Shown here piece by piece: positions 10,441-22,260 of a DNA stretch of 64,000 nt. Origin of the DNA: Hydractinia symbiolongicarpus. Lineage: Eukaryota; Cnidaria; Hydrozoa; Anthoathecata; Hydractiniidae. The stretch covers positions 11,470,001 to 11,534,000 of the forward strand of contig NC_079876.1 of assembly GCF_029227915.1 (NCBI RefSeq), written 5' to 3'. The notes beneath the pieces are model-generated. The model was not told the origin of the DNA. It ran no database searches and saw nothing but the letters and a program-made list of their open reading frames with translations. Position 1 is the stretch's first letter. The number at the start of each line of letters is the position of its first letter. The position numbers were made by a program, and so were the translations under genes.

Positions 10441-13400
10441 CTAGTCGATAAGGCCCGTGGAAAAATCCACTTAGGCAGAAGGACAATGGAAAAGTAGGTT
10501 GTTTTAGATTTTTTGCCGACGTCAGGAGTGCAATTACAAAAATATTTGGCGAAATTTAGTTTATTCGTTGCCTGTACTATGCAGATGTTAAAATGCTGAC
10601 CAAGAAAATGTATATGATCATATCTTTTTGATAAGCAGTTAATGAGACATAAGGGTTTTAACATTTTGCTGATGTCAGCAATGGCCAGTCAAACCCCCCA
10701 AATTTTTTTTTTAGAAATTTGTATACCTGCCGCCTTCATTGTGTAGGTCTTGAAACGCTTATCAAGAAAATGTATAGGATCGCGTATTTTTGACAAACGG
10801 TTGCAGAGATATTAGGATTTGAAGGTTTTTCGATGACGTCATCAACCCGTCCATTCCGAAACGGATTCGGGGACCCAGGTTTGGGAAAATTACCCAAATT
10901 GGTCCTAGTTGGTCCCTAGTTACCCACGCGGTGAAAAATCATTGACGTCACCACCTCGTTTCCAAGTTATTTGGCCTCAAAGTTTTAGGTGCACTGTAAT
11001 GGCTTCATTAATTTAATATAGGATATTGACGTAAAAGTAGTGTTATTTTCGTCGCGTCGTAACGTCAGAAAATTTAACATATTAGACATGCATTTTTCGG
11101 AAACATCAAAGGAAAATGAAGACATCCACTTTGCCTGTCACAGACACACAGACAGACACACCTAGCGTATTATTATCGTCTAAATTCACTTTTACACAAC
11201 ATTTAAAAAACAGCAGTTTGCAACACAAACAATATAATCGGCAACCATACTATTCTCTGCTGAGAAATTTTAACCACAAATGTAAAAAACCCAGGTAAAT
11301 TTCCCAAAAAATGTCAACAAACTTTGTAAAAATATCAACCACTACCCTTGTAAAAATATATAACCTTGTAATTTACATGCGAGCTTACAGAAGTTTAACA
11401 GGATGTCAACAACAAAACAATAAAACTTACTCTAATTAACGCACACACTTTAGTTTTACAAAATCATTCCTCTTAAAGTAAAATTTTTCCTCACACTACC
11501 CTAAAAGTTCAATAAGTCTTTAAAAGATTTTGGGGCTTGTTACATCATAATTCGAGCTCAAATAAGATCCCTAAGTTTGACTACTAAGGTGGATATAAAT
11601 AGCTAAAAGAGGAATAACAACATTAATCATCAGTTAGCTAGCTAGGTTTAGATATGGAGCTTGAAGGTAACATTAGATAAGACAGATACCCAGTTAAATA
11701 TAGTTAAACTGGGAAGACGCCAGCTAGCTATTTATGCTTAGTAAAACACATATAAAGAGAAACAATAGCAATATAAAAAGTTCAACAAACCAAAAGTTTC
11801 GCTAGCACATTTGTTTGATAACATTAATTATGCAAAAAAGTGTAAAAAAAAACGCGGTAAAATATAAAGAATTTGAAGCTCTTAAGTGACTTTTTCCTGG
11901 CAAATGCGATGCTGCCTGACACGTAACTCTAGCGACATAAAAACATAACGTCTAAAAATATCTAAAAAGTTCTTACTATTTGTGAATCCAAATCTACTTT
12001 AAACCCAAGCTTTCATTTTCTACTTCTAACTTTTCTTTACTACTTCTAGCTCCACTCTTCACTTTCGAATTAACTTCTTGTGGCTTCTAACTTTACTTGT
12101 GTACTTCTATGTTCACATAAAATATATATAAAAAAGAACAGAGTGTAAAACCAATTGGCAAATTTTTAGGCTAATTAGTCAAATTAGAAATGCAAAAACA
12201 AAGTTTGAGTCATAATTCATGTTAAAACAACAACAATCAATTTAACAGTTCATTTTACGTCAATTTTTGCACTAAATTTCCAACACAAAATACATATTCT
12301 AAATAATTCCTATGATTTTCCTCAAAAGTTTAATCAAAATATAAAAGATGAGAGGTGAACGACAAAATCAAAGTTTGCAGAATTTAATTATTTTGGTATA
12401 TATATGTCTATTGATATATGCCCTTTATAACAATATTTCAATCCAAAATGTGAAAAAGAAAAACAGTTTGCAACAAAATCAGTTATTCTGATGATATTGC
12501 ATACACTTTTTCTCCACAAAAGTGAAAAAAAAGAATGGTTCTAGGAAATACTTCTGATTCAACAAAAATCAGTATTTGTATCTTGTACTCATTAAATATT
12601 ACTCAAAATTTCAAAAAACTGCGATTTGGAATGCATCAAATTTATAAATAGAGAGGGATCAGTCATTTCGGTTTGTTGTCCTGCCCGGTAAGAATTTATA
12701 CAAAATATAAAAAAAAACACAAGTTTTTTCGGTGTTGTACTCCCTCAAAAAAGTTAAAACATACTGCCCTTTACCAACAATTTTAAACCTAAATGTCAAA
12801 AAATCAATGAGCAAAGAATAAACTTGAATCAACAAAGATCATTATGTATAGAGCTTGAAATAATAATCAAAATAATGTATAGAATCATGTACAACACCAA
12901 CAAATAATAAAGTCAGAAATAACACATCTCCACTTTGTGAAAAACCTTTAATAATTCAATCAAAGTGTCAAAAAACATAAAATTTATATCTGGAAAATCA
13001 TTTCTTCGATTACATACTATCCTGTTCCCAAAAAATATACACAAATTGTAAAAATGAACAGGTTAAGAATACAAAAATTTTTTCCTGAGTACGATGATCT
13101 GTAGTGACCTTTACCAAATATTTTAAACGTGAATGTCAAAAATGAATAAGGAGTAAATTTGAATCAACAAAGATATTGTTTTTGGAAAACAGAGTGTATA
13201 TACGGTCTGTCCTCACAAAAGTTTATACAAAATGTAAAACAGATTTGTTTTTAAGGAGCACATCCAAATCAACAAAAATCAGTCTATTTTTTGCATGTCC
13301 TATATTGCCATTGCCCATAAATCTTCCACAAAAAGGTTATGAAACACATCAAATCATAGAAAAATCAGGCATTTCATATAATATTAAAAACAAAAAAGTT

Positions 13401-16400
13401 TTCATTATCACCAAACACAGTTATTATTACAATTTTAAAATTCTTAACAAAAACGTTAACAAAAACGTGAATTTGTTCTTTCAGTATATTGCATGTGGTC
13501 TTTTTCCCACAAAAGTTTACACAAAATTTTAAAAAGCAGCAGTTTGCAACATAAACAAAAACACAAACAACCATACCATCCTCTCATAAATTAAAATAAA
13601 GTCATAACCCCACGTAAAATTGCCAATCAAATGTCTACAACCCCCTGTAAAAATAACCTGGAATTTTACATGTAGGCTGACAAAAGTTTAACAGGATGTC
13701 AGAAACAAAACAATAAAAAATAACTTAACACACATGCTTTAAATTCTGAAAAAAATTGCTTGGGTCCCCTTGTAAAGTTTACAGGAAATATGAAAATAAT
13801 TATACTCTTAGAAAAATACATCCTACTATCCTGTCCAAAGTTTAAGTCTTTGAAAGATTTTGCTCATAAAAGAAGAGAAGTTTAAGATAGGTAAACTAAG
13901 TTAGCTCGCTATACATATTAAAAAAAAGGAATAACAACATAATTCATAGGTTAGAGCTAGCCATGGGATAAGAGAGCAGGACTTGGAGAGGCTAAATTAG
14001 CTAGCTAACAGTAGCTAAGACCCCCAGTTAAATATATCTAAACTGGGAACACTTAGCTATAACTAAAGCTAGCTATTTATGCTTAGTAAAACACACATAA
14101 AGAGAAACAATAGTAATGTAAAAATAATAACATTACAATAAGCAGTAAAGTAAGTTCAACAAACCAAAGTTTTCCGTTTGTTAGTTAGCTAACAGCTTTA
14201 TGCAGCATTTTGAATTTTAGGACAAACACATTAGTTACACGCCAGGGGATCATTAATTATGCAACAAAAACATAAACAAATATGGTGGCTAGGTTTTTTT
14301 TTAAAAAAAGCGGTAAAATATAAAACTTCAAGAATTTGAGGCTTTTCTTGGAAAATGCGAGTCTGCTTGTTCCAGTGACATAAAAACTAAACGTCTGAAT
14401 ACATCAAAGTTCTTACTATTATTGATTTTAAATCCACTTCAAACTCCAACTTTTATTTTCTAATTCTAACTTTACTACTTTACTTCTAGCTCTAACTACC
14501 ACTTCTTACTTCACTTCTTGGACTCTTCTTTCTCTGAATTACTTTTTTCAAGACAGAGGGACCGTTCTTCTGTTGTTGTTTTTTTTCGGTGTCAAGGGAC
14601 ACCATTTTTGTAAAGAAAGCCGTTAAATTTATTTCAGCAAATCAAGTTGCTCCATTTTGATCACGTGATGTAAACAAAGTAAACCCGCCAGCAAAATGGA
14701 CATAATTTTTTCGGTGACTTCAAAGGAAATTTCGGCAACATCAAGGGAAAATGACCACATCAACTTTGCCTGTCACAGACAGACGGACACACTCTCCGTA
14801 TTATTATAATATTATAAGAGATGACCAAAAAAATTAAAGGTTTTCAACAACTGCAGTATTTATGTGACATTTAAAATCTAAATCTACTAAAATTACTTGC
14901 TCTGACCATCTGACAAATGCGAAAATTATTCGGAAAGAAGTTTCCAAAAGCATTTCAACATACATCTCACCCATAAAATTTAAATCACTCAAAACGCCAC
15001 ATATATACAAAAAAGCTGATCAATGTCAAACACAAATCTCTCTCATTGTATATGTTAAAATCAGTTAGTTTATTGCAAACCCTGCCAAAGGTTGACACAC
15101 AATGTGAAAAATAAACAATAAATTGTGCCTCTGACAGAATTTTTTATCTAAGGTGTAAAAAAAGGGATTTGCAAGGACAAATTATAATGCAATAAAACAT
15201 TATTTGATATATTGCATACAGTCCTTCCTCACCAAACTTTAGACAAAATGCCAACAAAATAACGGTGTTTAAATCTAAAATTAATAAAGTCCTTTTAGCA
15301 ATTTGCATGCTGTTTTACCATCAATAAAGTAAACAAAATTTCAAATCTCACATAGTATTCTGTCACAAATTTTCATAAAATATATATATAAGTCATAATG
15401 AGTCATGTTAAACAACAGCAATCAATCTGTATATAAGTTCATTTTATGTCAATTTTTGCACCAATTTTGCAACACAAAATACAAATTCTAAGTAATACTA
15501 AAATCTCTTATTTTGGTCCTTCGCATATCGACGGTCTCCCACAAAAGTTTAATCAAAATGTAAAAAATGAGAGGTAACGACAAAATCAAAGTTTGCAAAA
15601 TTTAACTATTTCAGTACATATATCTACTGCATATGCCCTCTAAAACAAAATTTTAATCCAAAATGCCAAAGAAAAACAGTTTGCAACAAAAATCAGTTAT
15701 TTCGATAATATTGCATACACTCTTTCCTCACAAAAGCTTCACAAAGTGTAAAAAAAAGAATGGTTGTAGGGAGTGCTTCTGATTCAACAAAAAAAGTTTT
15801 TTTGACATATTGCATCTAGCCCTTACCCATTAAATCTTACACAAAATTTCCAAAACTATATACGATTTAGAACACATCAAATTTAAATCGAGAAGGATCA
15901 GTCATTTCGATATATTGCACGGAGTCCTCACCAGTAAGAATTTATACAAAATATAGAAAAACAAAGCTTGGAAGGTGTAAAATTGAATTCTTCTTCTGTG
16001 TATATATATATGGTCCTTCCTCGCAAAATTAACATAAAATGTCAAAAAGGTTCAGATATAACATCTAACACAACAAAAATCAGTTCTATCAGTATATGTC
16101 ATGCCATTGTCTTCCACCAAATGTTCCCCTTAAAGTTTCACAGACACAGCCTGTAAATAAAAAACAACTAAGATCAGGTATTTTGGTCTATTTCATACCA
16201 TTCTGTTTCAAATAACTTATAAAATGTAAAAATTGAGTGGTAAAACAGAAATGTCAAAAAGAAGAAAAAATAGCCTACAAAGAGTATAAAATTGAAATCA
16301 ACAAAGTAGCTCTTTTGGTGTATTAAATATAAGCCATACGCACAAAAGTTTACACTAAATGTAAGAAAATGGTTGTGTTTAGTAATTCTAAATTAAGAAA

Positions 16401-17275
16401 AGTAAGTTCTTTTAGCATGCTGATTAAGGTTTTTGCCCACAATTTGAAACAAATCAAATTTACATTTTAAAAATAAGTAATTTCTGAACTTTATTTTCAG
16501 AATATTTGGAGGAAAAGAACTTCGCAAACCAAAAAAAACCCAGGAAAATGTTTAAAATTTTCAGGGTTAATAACGTTTGATGTGTTTTGTGGTAATATAT
16601 ATACTGGGAATCTTTTTAGTGTAAAGCTAGCATTAGCTAGCTACAGCAGCTAATAGCTAGTCACTTAAATATAAACTGGAGACTTAGCTAGGTATAAAGA
16701 ACATGGCTACATATATATATATATATATATATTCCTAGCTAGCTAGCTAGTTGTTGTTGGTGGTTGGCTTTTTATGATGCTAGCTATAAAACATGTCTGG
16801 CAACAATAATATAAACAAAACTGAAAATAAAACATGAAAAAACCTTACAGAACCTTGCTATGATTAATTTATAAAACCATGCTCTTCTTCAAATGTTTTT
16901 TTAAAGATTTATTTTGAATGAAAGAGTAGAGAATACTCAAAAAGAACAGCCATCTTTTTCGTAAACACAATTTCCGTTTTATGCTAGGAACTTCATTTAA
17001 CAGTCCGTATGCTTTGTGAATATCTAATACCGTTTCATATGTAGCGATACCTATATATATATGCTAACAAAGAGTTTTTTGGCATAAGGGTATATATATT
17101 TATATCGTTATTAGCAGCGGGTTATATATTTACACCTTATGTGCGATTTCTATGAAGTACATCCCTAATTTTTTTAGTTAAATTTTAGCGTACAGCCACG
17201 TCATAAGAAAGTGACCCGTGATTTCCGTGTCGTGGACTCACAGTTTTACTCACGCAAGGGAATTAATATATAAGA
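10441..17275 (-). mobile_element. 6.8-kb non-autonomous Helitron-like element, right copy
   Basis: This is the reverse-complement twin of 2644-9478. On the minus strand the 5' TC is at 17275-17274, preceded by A (complement of 17276), and the 3' CTAG is at 10444-10441, followed by T (complement of 10440). Identity to the left copy is near perfect across its whole length, with no net indel. Its outer flank is an older Helitron interior and its inner flank is the 5' end of the 692-bp Helitron. The different flanks at all four ends support two real insertions over a simple fold-back read. Confidence 0.75.
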
Positions 17276-17276
17276 T

Positions 17277-17822
17277 ATCCTATATTAAATTAATGAAGCC
17301 ATTACAGTGCACCTAAAACTTTGAGGTTAAATAACTTGGAAACGACTTGGCGACGTCAATTATTTTTTACCGCGTGGGTAACTAGAGACTACCTAGGAGC
17401 AATTGGGGAAATTTTCACAAACCTGGGTTCTCAGATCCGTTTCGGAATGGACGGGTTGGTGACGTCATTAAAAACATTCAAACCCTATTATCTCTGCAAC
17501 TGTTTATCAAAAGTACATGGCCCTACACATTTTCTTGATCAGCGTTTCAAGATCTACACGATAGAAGCAACAGGTATACAAATCTCTTATAAAAGTTTTG
17601 ACAGGCCATTGCTGACGTCAGCGAATTTTTTAAACCCTTATATCTCATTAACTGGTCATCAAAATCACACAACCATATACATTTTCCTGATCAGCAATTT
17701 AAGCTCTACACAATAGAAGCAACTTAAAAACAAGGTTCTGATTTTTTTGTGAATGTGTTTCTGACGTCATCAAAATCCCAATGACGCTTCTTTTTCAATC
17801 TTATTCTGCCTTAGTGGACTAG
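17277..17822 (+). mobile_element. 5'-truncated Helitron copy
   Basis: It matches the 3' two thirds of the small Helitron unit at about 8897-9478, starting at TATCCTATATTAAATTAATG and including the TTGGAAACGA, TTTCGGAATGGACGGGTT and TGACGTCA blocks. It ends at CTAG 17819-17822, but the terminal GTGGA...TCCAC hairpin has been lost (GCCTTAGTGGACTAG). The right 6.8-kb copy interrupts it. Confidence 0.6.
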
Positions 17823-17828
17823 TAAAAA

Positions 17829-18191
17829 CAGGGGCGGATCTAGGATTTTTTCTGGTTAGGCAAAATTTGACAGATTTTTTGGCAAAGTAATATCAAGGGT
17901 TGTGGTGTTGTACGAGGTAAAGCGGGCGTTTTGTGTTTTTATTATAAAAGGAGGTAAAATCGTTCCAAAAGTGAGGTATTTAGTTATTAAAAATCCATCC
18001 TAGTATCAATGATAAAAAAATTGATAAAACGCTGCATCTTCATGATGTCGAAATGAGCGGGATGCCAAAAACAAATTTACAAAAATAATTCTGTTTTATA
18101 TGGATTATTCTATCTATAGAATGTTTTTTCTACGGCCACAAAATTAGGCTTAGGCAATTGTCTAGGCTGCCTAACCTTAGATCCACCCCTG
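17829..18191. mobile_element. hAT-type MITE
   Basis: The 363-bp element has terminal inverted repeats CAGGGGCGGATCTAGG on the left and CAGGGGTGGATCTAAGG as the reverse complement of the right end. It is flanked by AGTAAAAA and AGTACAAA, an 8-bp target duplication with one mismatch, as expected for the hAT superfamily. There is no transposase frame, so it is non-autonomous. It inserted at the 3' end of the preceding Helitron remnant. Confidence 0.75.
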
Positions 18192-18700
18192 AGTACAAAT
18201 ATATTTCTTTCAATGTTTTTAGCTATCTATATAAAAATAACTTATGTAAAGGTGCTTTTGGTTTATGAATTACTAAGGTGTGTGACGTAATTCTGCAGGG
18301 CTTTGCAAGTAACCACGTGTATTTATTATGAACTTTCTTTCCTGTTATTTTAGTATCAAACATTTTATAAAACATCTTTATTTGCTGATAGCTCTTACTG
18401 ATCAAAGTTGTGCAATAACTAGTCTTATATATTTTAATTATGAGCAAATACAAAGTAATCGTGCGGAATGTTTTCTCCTTTACAAAGTTAAACAAATTTA
18501 GTGATTTAAGTATGTTTGTGCGTATTGTGTTCTCTTACGCCTTATTGTCATAAACGTATTGTTATTTACCGTCGCGTTCCTTTTTGTTGTAGCGTCACCG
18601 CGGCATTTTTAGATATGCACCATAACATTAAATGTTGCATTGTTTCAACTCTACGTATGAAATCACCACAATGATTAGATTCTATCAACTTGCAACTATT
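18192..18700. other. Downstream region of the channel gene
   Basis: No gene is seen. It holds the 3' flank of the minus-strand channel gene that ends at 18701; the small open frames here have no recognisable features. Confidence 0.3.
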
Positions 18701-20158
18701 TTAATGTGTAGGTTTGTTTATATTGGCTTTTTTTGTTGTCTTTCTTGTCGTACACCATATTAAAACAGCTCTGAGAATGTCCATCAACATTGCACCAAAT
18801 TCCAACAAGGATAAAAAAGATCCACCAATCCACAATCCTAACGCACCACCAAGATCGGAGAAGAAATCGGGCAAAACATAGGCAGGTAAATGCTCGGTTC
18901 TGTGCACGTTAAAGTTGTTATAATACAACTGGATGGCAACAAAGTTTTCTTTATACATCCTACGAGAAACGTTAACGTGCTTTTTCTCCTTTATTTTTTC
19001 TATATGATGGTCCAATTCAGGATCAGATGGCCATATGGCCGTTGAGATGCTTTGTGAATATGATTCTTCAAAGCAAACATTAGGACAATTGCAGTGCATA
19101 TTTCCACTCGCGAAATGAGCCTCAAATCGTTTCAAACATTCTTTATCAGCATGTGTTGTGGAGACATTGTATTTCTTTCCAAGAAAGTGAAACGCCATAT
19201 GTGCTGATTTTACATCCACAACACCGCAGTAGTCAAACATTCCATATATACTGCAAAAGAGTGTGCAGAGAGATACAGTGTAGTTAGTGGGATGCATTGC
19301 TCTTACAGCTGTGTTTCCATCAGTACAGTTATCTCTGTATGGATGCTTCAATCTTTTTATTGATTTCTTTTGAATGGCAACGCGCGCAAGATGGTTTGGT
19401 GTGACCAGAAAAGCTTGACTTTGAGAATGTGGAACGAAACCTGGGTTATGGATAGTTATATATGCACCAATTGGTGATAGTTCAGAATTCTTGACGTAAA
19501 TATTATAATTGGATCGGGATACATTTAAAATCAACGTAAGACCATATTCTACACCAACACGCTGTTGAATCAAACTTCCATTATGGTTAAAAGTAAAGCA
19601 GTTTCCATTTATGACATTTGAAGTCATGAAGAAGTCCTTCTTATGGTGGCATTTTCTGCTGCCAAATAAACATTTGTCTGCAAAGAAAAAATCCTCAGCT
19701 TCTTCACCAAGAGAAACACGTTGCGTTTCATTGAATTCTAACGACATTACCATTAACTCATGTGCTTTCGTTTTGTACATCTCATATGACCAGTCAGTAA
19801 CATTAGGAAAATGTTTTTTTAACATTTTGTCCATAGCGTTGAATTTGATTGGATTTGCGTTGCACATTGTAACAGCAGGGAAAGGCATGGTCCTTTGTGC
19901 ATCATCATCTTCGCGAGTGACATGTCCATGATCTGTCATTTTAGTGACAAGCCTTGGTATGCTCATGATGAAGATACAGAGGAAACTTATCACTGCAGCA
20001 ATCCAAAATAAGCGCGGGAAAACTCGTGTTGTTCGATAGATGCTGCTAATTCCGTGTGTCGTGGCATTCTCCAAGTATTCAGTAACAATGTTTGTTACAC
20101 TCACGTTCTTAGATTCAGTTCTCTTACGAATGCAAAGTATTTTCTTCATTCCATCCAT
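18701..20158 (-). CDS. DEG/ENaC-family sodium channel subunit (HyNaC/ASIC-like)
   Basis: This encodes a plasma-membrane cation channel subunit of the degenerin/ENaC family; cnidarian members (HyNaCs) are typically gated by RFamide neuropeptides or protons and work as trimers. The 485-residue product has the full layout. There is an N-terminal His-Gly gating motif (H35-G36) and TM1 at about 48-68. The family signature FPAVTMCN is at 93-100, followed by a large cysteine-rich extracellular domain with several N-x-S/T sites. TM2 lies at about 436-466, with the selectivity motif G-G-S at 445-447. The C-terminal tail is short and basic. The start ATG gives the expected length, and a second Met at residue 4 is an alternative. 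The gene is one uninterrupted exon. The ligand and partners cannot be read from sequence. Confidence 0.9.
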   Translation of the reverse strand: MDGMKKILCIRKRTESKNVSVTNIVTEYLENATTHGISSIYRTTRVFPRLFWIAAVISFLCIFIMSIPRLVTKMTDHGHVTREDDDAQRTMPFPAVTMCNANPIKFNAMDKMLKKHFPNVTDWSYEMYKTKAHELMVMSLEFNETQRVSLGEEAEDFFFADKCLFGSRKCHHKKDFFMTSNVINGNCFTFNHNGSLIQQRVGVEYGLTLILNVSRSNYNIYVKNSELSPIGAYITIHNPGFVPHSQSQAFLVTPNHLARVAIQKKSIKRLKHPYRDNCTDGNTAVRAMHPTNYTVSLCTLFCSIYGMFDYCGVVDVKSAHMAFHFLGKKYNVSTTHADKECLKRFEAHFASGNMHCNCPNVCFEESYSQSISTAIWPSDPELDHHIEKIKEKKHVNVSRRMYKENFVAIQLYYNNFNVHRTEHLPAYVLPDFFSDLGGALGLWIGGSFLSLLEFGAMLMDILRAVLIWCTTRKTTKKANINKPTH

Positions 20159-20856
20159 ACTTATCAGCTGCGAACTGCTACACCCTTAATTTCCCTAAAC
20201 AAAATAAAACAATTTTTTTAAAACTTTTCTAAACAAATTTTAGTTACATTTCCACATATGTCTACTAAGTAAGTAAAACACATCTAGAACATTCTTAAAA
20301 CTTCCTCTAAAAGAAATTATACAAGAACAAAAATAAATTCTTCTTTTCTCCTTTTCTCTATATAGGTTATTGTTAATAGGATATTCAATGTCACAGTCTT
20401 TTCAACAACAAAAATGTTGCAATAGATTGTGCATAGTTTATAGTTTTTTTTATCAAAACGATTTTTCCTAAAATCGTAAAAAATCATGCGAAGATAATAT
20501 AACTTTCCTACAGGCCTATTTTTAAACTGTTTTGTTTACATTTTTTTTTTTTTTTTATTCTTTAATCAAATTTCTAAATTTGATTTTCTTTATTGAATTT
20601 ATAGAAATCTTTTGATTATTTAACAGGTTTTTATAGATCTTTAGTATCTTAAAGAACTTTCTTTAGAATCTTAAATTTAAGGTAATTTCCACAAAGTCGA
20701 CAGCATTGGCAAAAATGCTGACATCAGTAATTATTTTCGAGCAAGTTGTTACTGCAGGCCTGGGCAACACTTGTGGTAAATTTCATGTATAATACAGCAA
20801 ACACCCCAGGAATAGGGTTAGACACTTCATGTTACTTCTAACACACCCTGTTATTT
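20159..20856. other. Upstream region of the channel gene
   Basis: AT-rich non-coding DNA containing the likely 5' flank and promoter of the minus-strand channel gene. I could not pick a convincing TATA box or transcription start. A poly-T run lies near 20540-20560. Confidence 0.3.
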
Positions 20857-20999
20857 CTAGTCGTTAGCCCGTGAAAAAATCCACGGGTTTGCACGCTTCT
20901 TTTTATACCTCATTGCGTGCGTTTAGCTACTTACGCAACTAAGCTACCATTTTGCGTAACAGACAGACGGACAGACGTATACGAGTATTATAATATAGA
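20857..20999 (-). mobile_element. 143-bp mini-Helitron
   Basis: On the minus strand it starts TCTATATTATAATACTCG after an A and carries the GTCTGTCCGTCTGTCTGT signature. It ends in the hairpin CCCGTGG/TCACGGG followed by CTAACGA and CTAG. It is a deletion derivative that keeps only the two ends. The base after CTAG is A instead of the usual T. Confidence 0.65.
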
Positions 21000-21080
21000 T
21001 AAATGTTAATTGAATACTAAGTATTAATAATACCCTTATTCCGTCTGTGTATGTGCCAGGAAAACATGTGCAACGGAAAC

Positions 21081-21192
21081 ACAAAATACCACATCCACTT
21101 TTTTGCTATGGGCCGATACCTTTAGAATTTAAGGACACAAAATACCACATCCACTTTTTTGCTATGGGCCGATACCTTTAGAATTAAAGGAC
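21081..21192 (+). repeat. 56-bp tandem duplication
   Basis: Two adjacent units of 56 bp begin ACAAAATACC at 21081 and 21137 and differ at about one base. The surrounding text (TAATACCC...CCGTCTGTGTATGTGCC) resembles a Helitron 5' end, so this may be inside another degraded element. Confidence 0.7.
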
Positions 21193-21876
21193 GGATGAAC
21201 ACGTGGATTTTTGTCGTATTCTCGTGTTTTACCGAGAGTATTATCGGTTTACTTCTTCCTTCGTCTACCAGTGTATTAAAAAAGTGATACCCTAAGTGAT
21301 TTTAAGCGCTTAAGAAATTAAATAATTTTTTTTTAAATAACTTTAATAACTAAAGCTTTACATAACATTAGTTACATCCTAAAGTTTTTTGTCTTAAATA
21401 AATAAATTAATTAAAAAGCATTTACTTGTCAACAAAATATGCGATTTAAAGAACAAATGCGACACAATCAAGAGAACAAGTAATCCAAGACATTTAAAAA
21501 CATGTATTTAGCTGTTCTGGACTAGTGTTAAGGATACGGTAACCCCCTGAGACACATACTCAGTATATTTAAGATATCCCCTCTGCTCGCTATATTATCC
21601 CTAGCAAATATATATATTCTGAAAGCCGAATAAATTATCTCTAGAATGATGATAAAATATTTTCATAAAAAAAATCCAAAAAGTAGAAAAAAAATTATAT
21701 ACAAAAATTCACCCTTCTAGTTCATTTTGTCGAACACTCCCCTCAGTAAAGTTTTTGTTCTTTGAAAAAAATATCATTGTGAAGCTCTTATACAACTCTA
21801 AAAAACTTTGCTTTTTTTACTCAAAACAACGTGGTTCCAAAAATATAGCATATTTTGTGATACAATAGCTGTTTTA

Positions 21877-22200
21877 TATCCTCCGCCAAAGTGGACAAAA
21901 GTCTACATTTGTATATATATATGTTAGCTTTCATTTATATAAGTTAACATTTATATTTATATGGTCAAGCTTCGTGTATACAAAGTCAACTTTCTTCTAA
22001 ATAGGTCAACTTTTGTGTTTATATATGATGAAGCATTATGTATAAAGTCAACTTTTATTTTTTAAATCAATTTTCATTTATATATTGCTAACTTTTTGTG
22101 CATAATTCAACAACACATAATGTGTGTTTAGATTTATTATATATTACAAACTTTTTTATTTATATATCAAACTTTTTGCATGTGTGTTAAATGCGCAAAG
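21877..22200. repeat. Left TIR and subterminal repeats of the 2.0-kb transposon
   Basis: After the terminal repeat come degenerate units built on GTCAACTTT, TTTATATA and related words, roughly 22-30 bp each. They mirror the array at the other end. Such arrays are usually transposase binding sites; that role is inferred. Confidence 0.55.
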
Positions 22201-22260
22201 TAAATGCGCGTGCAAGTGCGCGCGCATCACTTTTCGTGGAAAGGCGGGAAATCATCCTAA

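Noticed and set aside
9255-10664. Open frames of about 60-118 codons in the Helitron arms, present as mirror pairs
   Set aside because: They are the same non-coding repeat read twice. None has a domain, and they follow the repeat pattern.
2644-17275. Assembly artefact (fold-back read) as cause of the giant inverted repeat
   Set aside because: The arms differ at 8008-8009, the centre holds 962 bp of non-palindromic DNA, and the flanks differ on all sides. The edges fall on Helitron termini. An artefact cannot be excluded without reads, but it is the weaker explanation.
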